Assembly: GCA_011799875.1 (NCBI GenBank)
Contig: CM022303.1
Location: 220,769,606 to 220,833,605 of the forward strand
Length of the DNA stretch: 64,000 nucleotides
Source of the DNA: Thinopyrum elongatum
Taxonomy: Eukaryota; Streptophyta; Magnoliopsida; Poales; Poaceae
Reading direction: 5' to 3'
Numbering within the stretch: the first letter of the stretch is position 1; each line of letters opens with the position of its first letter. Position numbers and translations under genes: made by a program. Below, in pieces: positions 56,585 to 64,000 of this stretch. The notes beneath the pieces are model-generated. The model did no database searches. It had not been told where the DNA came from and saw only the letters and a program-made list of their open reading frames with translations.

Positions 56585-56815
56585 CTACCTCCGTCCTGGA
56601 TTATTGGTCCCCTTTGTAATTTGTGTTAAATTTTGACCAAATATTTAACTGTCAAAATGTTAGTGCAGGTCAGCAAAAAATATATCATTGGATGCGTATT
56701 TGAACATAGTGTTCAATGATATAATTTTTGGTGACATGCATAAACATTTGTTAGTTAAATATTTGGTCAAAATTTGGTACCAATTACAAAGGGGACCAAT
56801 AAACCAGGACGGAGG
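56585..56815. mobile_element. Stowaway-type MITE (about 230 bp)
   Basis: The left end CTACCTCCGTCCTGGATTAT and the inverted right end CTACCTCCGTCCTGGTTTAT continue into TGGTCCCCTTTGTAATT on both sides. The interior is a long inverted repeat (ACCAAATATTTAACT / AGTTAAATATTTGGT). The flanks resemble TA with one change. Confidence 0.85.
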
Positions 56816-56817
56816 TA

Positions 56818-57263
56818 GTACGTCAATCACACACAGTTCCCAAAATTGGAACCGTGTGCAATGACTTTCATTTTGCCTCTTACGTCAATCACACACGGTT
56901 GGCTCTAGCAAACCGTTGCCTCCGAAACTCTTTGTGGGACAGAAAACCCTCACAACCCAATTCAAAAAAGAAAAAAGAAAACCCTCACCATCCCCACATC
57001 ATAAAAACCCTCACCCCGCCCGCCACCCCCTCCGGTCCCCATTCACACATGCACAAGCTCCTCCGCGTCTATGCATGGCACCGCCTATCACGGCGGCAAC
57101 CACTTAGCTCGATGCCTGCCGCCGCCGCCAGGCTGCCGGCAAACCCCACCGCATTTCGTCACTTCCGCTTGCCGCCGCCTATCGCCATCGACTTTCTCGA
57201 CGCTGCTCGCGGTCGACCCAGCTCCGCCCGGTTGGGGAATCCGCCGTACTGAGGGTTTTTCTC
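56818..57263. other. CGCACAC-type repeats and leader of the B3/F-box gene
   Basis: GTCAATCACACACAGTTCCC with GGAACCGTGTGCAATGAC, then GTCAATCACACACGGTTGGC (about 56822 and 56884), repeat the element F motif. Positions 56930-57260 are a CT-rich leader-like stretch (AAAACCCTCAC three times). Short ORFs here have no conserved pattern. Confidence 0.5.
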
Positions 57264-60020
57264 ATGGACAACAAGGTAACTAATTTAATGAGATATTATC
57301 TCATCTCTTATCCCAGTTCATCTGCCTCCTTTAATCACCCGGCCGAAATCGCCGTGAATTCATTTTTATTCGAGCTGATTTGAGGGTTTTCTTTCATTCA
57401 TAGAGTGTACAGTGCGCGGACACATCAGGACTTTGCGGCCTCCGCCAGACATCCATGGAGTTCCATCTCACCATACCGGATGACTTGAGGATGCGCGTGG
57501 TATGTTCAATCTCACCCTAAATCTGTTGGCATGACCTACTTTCCTGAACATATACTAAATATTGCTACATTTGGATAAAAGGTGCCACATGCACCATATA
57601 CGTCAAAGGGGATTTTTTCCTCTTCTTTCTATATTAGGCAAATTAATGATGTATTGTTATTTCGATTACTCTCATATTTCCATGACATCATGTTTACCCT
57701 ATTTGTTTAATTATAGATTTTTGTCCTTCGATTTCAACTGTTGTACAGTTCTTTCAATTTGGGCCCATATTTAATTTGCATGTTACCATATTTTCTTTAA
57801 CAATCCTACCATTTTATGCAGCACGTCCCTTGCTATGCACCAGAATCTGTAGTGCACAATCTTTCCCTTTACATAAATCAAGACTGCAGGGATGTCATAC
57901 TAAACACAAACCATGGATTTACAATCATTGCTACTGTAAGACTTGATGAACGTGGTGACTCCTATTTTGGCACTGGCCTTTGGAAAGAAATTTCTAAGTT
58001 TTATGTAGTGAAAGCTGGCACTAAAATTGCACTGCACATAAAAGAGCCTGGTCATGAGATATATGCTAACTTCCCTGATGATATCATCCGTCCAGACTTT
58101 GTTCGAAGTAAGTTTTCTTTTCAAGTATCTGCATTTGACTTACCCAGCAATATCAAATGAATTGTGTAGTATTTAAGCAACCAATTGTTATTCCATTTTC
58201 TTACTATATTCCTACCTACTAACTTCTAGTTACCAATACACTTTGCTATTGCCCTATTTTAACTAAATATTCCCTGTACTCCCACTTCTATCAGAAAGCG
58301 CCATTGACAAAGAGACTCCGGAGGTGGAGAATGGGGCTGCCAACAAGTGGAGGCGGGGCGAGCAAGAACCACAAGCAACTCCAGCAGGCCTAGACTTCAT
58401 CAGAAGCCTCCCCGATGATATGTTGACAGTCATCATCTCCCTCCTCCCAATCAAATATGGGCGCGCGGACAACCGTCCTTTCCCAGCGGTGGCGCCCCCT
58501 ATGGAACTCCACCCCTCTCGACCTCATCGACACCCATGAGCTCTGCCATGGCTATCGCAAAAGCTTGGATGCATTCTCCAACATCCTCGGCAGTCACCCT
58601 GGCCCTACCAGATGCCTTAGAAAGGGCAAGTTTCATTCCAACGGCAAGGACCGAGCCAAGCTTAACGACTGGTTCCGATCCCCCGCCCTAGATCAGCTCG
58701 AGGAGCTCACTTTTGATGATGGGCATATGCGCTCGCTGCCAACGTCCGCGCTCCGCCTCACGCCCATGATGCGCGTCACCAAGTTTAGGAACTGCCATTC
58801 CCTCGCCCCCCCTTAACGACGCGCCCGCTCTTATTCTACCACGAGTGAAGCACCACGAGCTCGTTGCCGTCTGCCTCCCAAACGGTGACATGGAGCGCCT
58901 GCTCCGTGGCTGTACTGCACTCGACTACCTTCGTCTTCAGGCAATCAATGGGTTGAGTAGCTTCCACATCACCTCCATGACTCTCCGGACTATTTATGAG
59001 TGTTGCTGGTGCGGCAAGAAGACATCACAAGATGTTTACCACGGTATAGTCATTGAGGACACACCTTCACTTCAGAGATTAGTTGTAGTTGATCAAGAAG
59101 GTCCAACAAGAATCAATGTCATTTCTGCGCCGAAATTGACAGTGGTGGGCTACTCGTTGGACAAATACTCCGAACTTGTTATTGGATCCACACCCGTTCA
59201 GGTACAACAGCCGCCTTCTACCTCTCCTTCTAGAAATTAACATTATTTCTAATTTTGAAGATGTATGTTCGTCTATCATCCAGAAAATGATTCCGACAAG
59301 CTTGACTGCGAAACTACGCGCAGTGAAGGTCTTGGCACTAGAATCTATCGGCCCCAACCTAGAGCAAGTTGTTAGTTTCCTAAGATGCTTTCCGTTCCTG
59401 GAGAAGCTATATATCGAGGTGATGTTCCTTTCCTGTTAATTGTTAACCATAAGGGAGTTCAATTTGTGACACCTTTTTCCAAGTTTACAATGACAATGTA
59501 CTACGATTTCTGAAGGATTTTTTGGAGGATTTCAGTACATACATGTCCCCCCCATATTGGTTGCTTTATCCATATGGTTACAATCCATAAGCATTTCTCC
59601 TTTGGATTCATCTGTACTAGTTTTCTTAGGGAACTTTGCATCCACTCCAACCTCTTGTGGAGAAGGCTACATTTTTCTAGATTGTAATCAAATGCCCATG
59701 TTAATCATGTCGGATCGAAGATGGCATGTTAGTGCATTTTACAAATCCTGCAGACCAAATAGGCCTATAGTAGTGTTCAAAACTGCATGTAGGCACTAAC
59801 ACGTTTTCTTCTTTTGCAGATAAGATTAGGCCCAGTGGTGGATAATGTGATACAATATAACAATCACGTCAAATGCCTAGATCTACATCTCTCAGAAATT
59901 ACTTTGAACTCCTACCAAGGGACCTTACCGGAGATTATATTCGCCAGGTTCTTTGTTGTCAGAGCAAGGGTGCTGAAGGTAATGAGGTTTGCCCTACATT
60001 TATTTCGCAAAAAGGAATAG
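57264..60020 (+). pseudogene. B3-like plus F-box/FBD gene, six exons, two frameshifts
   Basis: Exons are 57264-57275, 57404-57499, 57822-58107, 58295-59201, 59284-59418 and 59820-60020. All have GT/AG sites and phases agree. Exons 2-3 encode a B3-like fold (EFHLTIPDDLRMRV, LYINQDCRDVILNTNHGFTI, FGTGLWKEISKFYVVKAGTK). Exon 4 starts an F-box (FIRSLPDDMLTVIISLLPIK), then in a shifted frame TTVLSQRWRPLWNSTPLDLI and Leu-rich repeats. Exons 5-6 resemble the FBD-type end (NNHVKCLDLHLSEITLNSYQ, PEIIFARFFVVRARVLKVMR). Frame breaks are an extra base at about 58459 inside the F-box, and one in the C run at 58807-58813. An F-box protein would recruit targets to an SCF ubiquitin ligase. A B3-F-box fusion is unusual. 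Confidence 0.7.
57822..58107 (+). CDS. B3-like exon 3 of the composite gene
   Basis: This is an intact exon of 95 codons plus one base. It begins HVPCYAPESVVHNLSLYINQ and contains GDSYFGTGLWKEISKFYVVK and HIKEPGHEIYANFPDDIIRP. The spacing GLWKEISKFYVVKAGTKIAL resembles the GW..F......EGD...F core of B3 domains, as does the minus-strand exon at 48948-49208. The two B3-like exons are not close copies of each other. Confidence 0.55.
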
Positions 60021-61057
60021 TTTGTTGATTAGCGCCGGCGGCTGCGGCAGAATGGAATAGGCTCCAAAAATGCTGAATTTCATTTTTGAACTTCAGATGA
60101 CAGAGTAATCGGAAGTCATCGTGTCAACCCCATACATGACTTCTCAGTGGCTGACCCCTTTGCAAAAATTATGAGGTTTCAAAACCAGACTTAGGAGTGA
60201 TAATATTAGTTTGAACCTCTCTGATATCCATGTTCAACGGATCAGCGCGAGCGTTTGCAGCTGATGAGTTGAATTTCATTTCTAATATCAGTTTGAACCA
60301 TGTAATCTTCGAATTTGAGCCATATAACTCTGGAATTTGAACCTTGTAATATTTTGAGCTTTGGTGGTACAATCGTTGAAATGGCATCGTATGAGACTCG
60401 TATATTGGTAGCACTATTTTGACCTTAATATGCAATGGACTTAGATTTTATTAACCATTCTCGAATCTGTTTACCTTGTCGATCTCATAGCACACAATCT
60501 GTATAGCTAACTCGACTACGATCTTCGACATTATTGCACACAGTTGGTTTCTTCAACCGTGTGCCCTATAGAGCGCAGAATTAATTATCGCACTCGAGTG
60601 TCCATCATCACCCTTTTGTGTAACTTTGACCTCATCACCCACGGGTAAACTTATGACCAAAGTCATTCCACACACTTCATTTTTACAAAACTTTTTGCCA
60701 ATAAACGCCCATGATTTGTCCCTCTTCTAGCCGATGCGTGGCCAAACTAGCCGAGCGGGAAGCTTGCACGGTAAACTGCACGATAGCGCGGGAATAGGCT
60801 CACCGACGATACATTTGGCGCCTCTTCGAGCCCATGTGTGGTAAAAAAAATGCGTGCGGTGCGGTGTTGTCAAGCGTGCACTGGAATCCTCCGCTATGAA
60901 CGCCATGACAAGACGTGACGATTACAGGCCGGTCGGCCCCCATTTATTACAGCGGCCATTTAACCCTTGTGTCTCTTCAACCTTTCGATCGCTCCCCACC
61001 ATTTCAAGAAGCACACCCACCACGACAAATTCTTAGAGGGTATCCTGCGCGGCTCCA
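60021..61057. other. Spacer with CGCACAC-type repeats
   Basis: Positions 60230-60400 repeat TTTGAACC...GAATTTGA words. Positions 60480-60860 carry element F repeats (GCACACAGTTGGTTTCTTCA with ACCGTGTGCCCTATAG, ATTATCGCACTCGAG). The last 190 bases are the leader of the exonuclease-like gene. No gene is supported. Confidence 0.5.
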
Positions 61058-61136
61058 ATGGCGCTCCGAGCGGCTGCCGACGACAAGCAGCAGTTCACCA
61101 TGCATGCCGTGGTGGACACCCACAGAAGGTTCACGG
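61058..61136 (+). pseudogene. 3'-5' exonuclease-like gene, 5' part before the solo LTR
   Basis: ATG 61058 begins MALRAAADDKQQFTMHAVVD, then THRRFT, at which point the solo LTR is inserted. The frame continues after the LTR at 62889 once the duplicated CACGG is counted once. This short N-terminus is typical of small plant DnaQ/WRN-like exonuclease proteins. Confidence 0.7.
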
Positions 61137-62888
61137 TGTTGGGGAATGGAGCATGCAATTTCAAAAAAATTCCTACGCTCACGCACGATCTATCTAGGAG
61201 ATGCATAGCAACAAGAGGGGGAGAGTGTGTCCACGTACCCTCGTAGACCGAAAGCGGAAGCGTTAGCTTAACGTGGTTGATGTAGTCGAACGTCTTCGCG
61301 ATCCAACTAATCAAGCACCGAACGTACGGCACCTTCGAGTTCTGCACACATTCAGCTCGATGACATCCCTCGAACTCTTGATCCAGCAAAGTGTCGAGGG
61401 AGAGTTTCATCAGCACGACGGTGTGGTGACGGTGATGGTGATGTGATCCGCGCAGGGCTTCGCCTAAGCACTACGACAATATGACCGGAGGAGTAAACGG
61501 TGGAGGGGGGCACCGCACACGGCTAAGAAACAATTGTTGTGCTTTAGGGGTGCCCCCTGCCCCCGTATATAAAGGAGGAAAGGGGAGAGGGCCGGCCTAG
61601 GGCGCGCCCAAGTGGGGGGAGTCCAACTAGGACTCCCAGTCCTAGTCGTCCCCCCCTTCCTTTCCAACGGAGGGGTAAAGAGGGAAGTGGAGGGAGAGAG
61701 AGAGAGAGGGAGAAGGAAAGGGGGGCCGCACCCCCTCCCCCTTGTCCAATTCGGACTCCACATGGGGGGGGCGCGCTCCACCTCCTGTGGCCTGCCTCCT
61801 CCTCTCCACTATGGCCCATGAGGCCCATTACTTCCCCTGGGGGTTCAGGTAACCCCTCGGTACTCCGAAAAATACCCGAACCACTCCGGAACCATTCCGG
61901 TGTCCGAATATAACCTTCCAATATATCAATCTTTACCTCTCGACCATTTTGAGACTCCTCGTCATGTCCGTGATCTCATCCGGGAGTCCGAACAATCTTC
62001 GGTCACCAAAACACATAACTCATAATACAAATCGTCATCAAACGTTAAGCGTGCGGACCCTACGGGTTCGAGAACTATGTAGACATGACCGAGACACATC
62101 TCTGGTCAATAACCAACAGCGGAATCTAGATGCTCATATTGGTTCCTACATATTCTACGAAGATCTTTATCGGTCAAACCGCAATGACAACATACGTTAT
62201 TCCCTTTGTCATCGGTATGTTACTTGCCCGAGATTCGATCGTCAATATCTTCATACCTAGTTCAATCTCATTACCGGCAAGTCTCTTTACTTGTTCCGTA
62301 ATGCATCATCCCGTAACTAACTCATTAGTCACATTGCTTGCAAGGCTTGTCACGATGTGCATTACCGAGAGGGCCCAGAGATACCTCTCCGATACTCAGA
62401 GTGACAAATCCTAATCTCGATCTATGCCAACCCAACAAACACCTTCGGAGACACCTGTAGAGCATCTTTATAATCACCTAGTTACGTTGTGACATTTGAT
62501 AGCACACAAGGTGTTCCTCCGGTATTCGGGAGTTGCATAATCTCATAGTCAAAGGAATATGTATAAGTCATGAAAAAAGCAATAGCAATAAAACTTAACG
62601 ATCATAATGCTAAGCTAACGGATGGGTCTTGTGCATCACATCATTCTCCTAATGATGTGATCCCGTCATCAAATGACAACACATGTCTATGGTTAGGAAA
62701 CTTAACCATCTTTGATCAACGAGCTAGTCTAGTAGAGGCTTACTAGGGACTCGGTGTTTTGTCTATGTATTCACACATGTATCAAGTTTCCGGTTAATAC
62801 AATTCTAGCATGAATAATAAACATTTATCATGATATAAGGAAATATAAATAACAATTTTATTATTGCCTCTAGGGCATATTTCCTTCA
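61137..62888 (-). mobile_element. Solo LTR of a Ty1/copia Angela/BARE-like element (1752 bp)
   Basis: The minus strand begins TGAAGGAAATATGCCCTAGA, then GGCAATAATAAAATTG, and ends GCTCCATTCCCCAACA, the recognisable ends of Angela-type LTRs. TG...CA borders are flanked by a perfect 5-bp duplication, CACGG at 61132-61136 and 62889-62893. No internal sequence, primer-binding site or second LTR is present, so it is the product of LTR-LTR recombination. A TTTATATAC promoter word complements about 61563-61571. ORFs inside it are artefacts. Confidence 0.93.
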
Positions 62889-63534
62889 CACGGAGCTCTC
62901 GGTGGTGTACACCAACAACCCGGTCTGGGTGGAGCACTCCATCCACAACATGGAGCTGTTGCTTGCCGAGGAGAAGTACAAGGTGGTCGGGTTCGAGCTC
63001 AAGTACACCCGCGCTCGTGTCGGGTCTCGTCCCAAGGTCGCCGTCGCCCAGGTGTGTGTGTGCAACCACGTCCTCGTCTACCACTACTGCCTGGCCACAA
63101 GGCCTTGCGAGCGTTTCGCCAGGTTTGTCAACAGCCCCCACTACATGTTCGCTACGGTGGACATCACCAACGATGTAAAGGTGCTCAAGAATTCGGGCAT
63201 CGCCTGCCAGAATCTTGTCGACATTCGGGGCTAATACAAGATCTGGGGTAACAAGGAGCATGAGAAGGACTCACTGGTTCACCTCGCCGAGGCCATCATC
63301 AACCCCTACTACAGAGACATGAAGGATTCCTGCAACAAGGACAAGCGTGCCTGGCACTCGGCCTGGATGGAGAAACTCGACAAAGCTCATGTCGTGTAAG
63401 CGGCCAAGGAGGCGTACACGAGCTACGAAATGTATAGGCAAATCTTTGACATGAGGAAGTGCCTCCTTCCCCAAAATAGCCAGGGATCCAGCCGGAAGCA
63501 GAGCAATGGGAAGCATCATTGCAACAATAAGTAG
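62889..63534 (+). pseudogene. 3'-5' exonuclease-like gene (DnaQ/WRN fold), main part
   Basis: Continuing from 61058-61136, the frame gives ELSVVYTNNPVWVEHSIHNM, then KVVGFELKYTRARVGSRPKV, AVAQVCVCNHVLVYHYCLAT, FATVDITNDVKVLKNSGIAC and NLVDIRG. After TAA (63232-63234) it continues SLVHLAEAIINPYYRDM. After a second TAA (63397-63399) come AAKEAYTSYEMYRQIFDMRK and a basic tail ending at 63534. This is the layout of small plant WRN-like (DEDDy) exonucleases. The catalytic D-x-E is E-x-K (FELKY), and the final YxxxD is stop-AAKE, so activity is not expected even without the stops. Confidence 0.78.
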
Positions 63535-64000
63535 ATGATTAGATCCTCGTTTCTCCTAGTTTAGTATACATGTAATTGCTTACTTTCGTGTGTGGAAATG
63601 TTATGTGCATAGTCACTTGTGTAATTGTATGCTTAATTTGGTTTTGCAATGCTGTCTTTTGAAGTATATATGTTGATGCTCTGTAGACAGAGCAAATCAC
63701 ATCGCACACGGACAAAACAATGGAACCCGTCGGTGCTGATTTCATCAATCACGGACAATTGTATACCAGCAATCGTTTGCTCACAACACACACGGCTTGT
63801 TAATAGGAATCATCTGTGTTGTATCGGTCTTCCCACACGTTTTTGATTATAGACCTGTTTGCCGCGTATCACACACATCTTGTTAAGTTGAACCATTTCT
63901 GTTCTCTTGGCTCAACGCAAACAGTTCATCCGAGTGAATTGTATGCTGTATATCGCACACACCTTCATTTAGCTGCCCATTTCTGTTGTTTCGCCTCATC
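63535..64000. repeat. CGCACAC-type repeats downstream of the exonuclease-like gene
   Basis: ACATCGCACACGG (63697), ACAACACACACGGC (63784), CGTATCACACACATC (63864) and TATATCGCACACACC (63950) are interspersed with TTGAACCATTTCTGTT and AGCTGCCCATTTCTGTT. The style matches 48230-48775. This suggests the window ends in or near another subterminal block. Confidence 0.65.

Larger units (their letters stand above)
48089..64000. mobile_element. Probable CACTG-type CACTA transposon F, left end and cargo
   Basis: CACTGGTACAGCGAGGTGCT begins at 48089, followed by AACCCCTTTCCGTGACGGCA and TTGGAACCGTCGCCAAGTGA. This is the style of CACTG-ended Triticeae CACTA termini. Blocks of CGCACAC...CCGTGTGCGATA-like words follow (48230-48740) and recur at 51960-52240, 56820-56930, 60480-60860 and 63690-64000. 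No right end (CCAGTG with a matching TIR) is convincing in the window, so the element would extend beyond it. No transposase was seen. The four gene-like units inside are listed separately. The element call rests on one terminus and the repeats. Confidence 0.5.

Noticed and set aside
59832..59837. CCAGTG as the right end of element F
   Set aside because: It lies inside exon 6 of the B3/F-box gene, with no inverted repeat to 48089.
61464..62414. Several 90-125-residue ORFs
   Set aside because: They lie wholly inside the Angela-type solo LTR, which is non-coding.

Overview
The window is intergenic plant DNA from a grass, most likely a Triticeae genome (wheat, Aegilops, barley or rye). The evidence is a 1.75-kb solo LTR of the Angela/BARE copia type, Stowaway and Tourist-like MITEs, very large CACTA transposons, and Tat-lineage Gypsy elements with a second (archaeal-type) RNase H and an antisense extra ORF. 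I recognise no intact single-copy host gene. Nearly everything is nested transposable elements plus several decayed gene-like units that appear to be transposon cargo.

Layout. (1) 1-2078 is the right end of a CACTA element (C1). (2) 2079-7669 and 28841-30373 are the two halves of one Tat-type Gypsy element on the minus strand (element A; 5' LTR 29827-30373). It is split inside gag by a second CACTA of the same family, C2 (7670-28840, 21.2 kb, TSD CCA on both sides). (3) C2 has matching terminal inverted repeats and one CACTA-type terminal ORF exon (9222-9671), but I see no transposase. Its middle (about 12-24 kb) holds four diverged tandem copies of an unrecognised gene-like cassette. Each copy has a TATA box, a leader with a splice donor, and a downstream exon with a conserved core. 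(4) Element A sits in the start of a copia gag gene (30374-30443; PBS 30497-30508; LTR from 30511). (5) 31133-33610 and 47452-48088 are remnants of an old Gypsy element on the plus strand. It is interrupted by element B (33616-47446), a complete-length Tat-type Gypsy with two about 530-bp LTRs, gag, protease, RT, two RNases H, integrase, three different 3' tandem-repeat arrays and an antisense ORF. (6) From 48089 to the window end lies what looks like a third, CACTG-ended CACTA element (F). It carries four gene-like units: a minus-strand B3-domain gene, an XS-type zinc-finger gene, a six-exon B3-like plus F-box/FBD gene, and a 3'-5' exonuclease-like gene split by the solo LTR (61137-62888, TSD CACGG).

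How the parts relate. The retroelements are dead. Both Tat copies carry many in-frame stops, and at several of them the sister copy keeps CAG or TGG, as expected from decay of methylated cytosines. The LTRs of element B differ at roughly 5% of positions by hand count. The most unusual content is the cargo: the tandem cassette in C2, and the multi-gene set in F with blocks of a short repeat containing CGCACACGG-like words between the genes.
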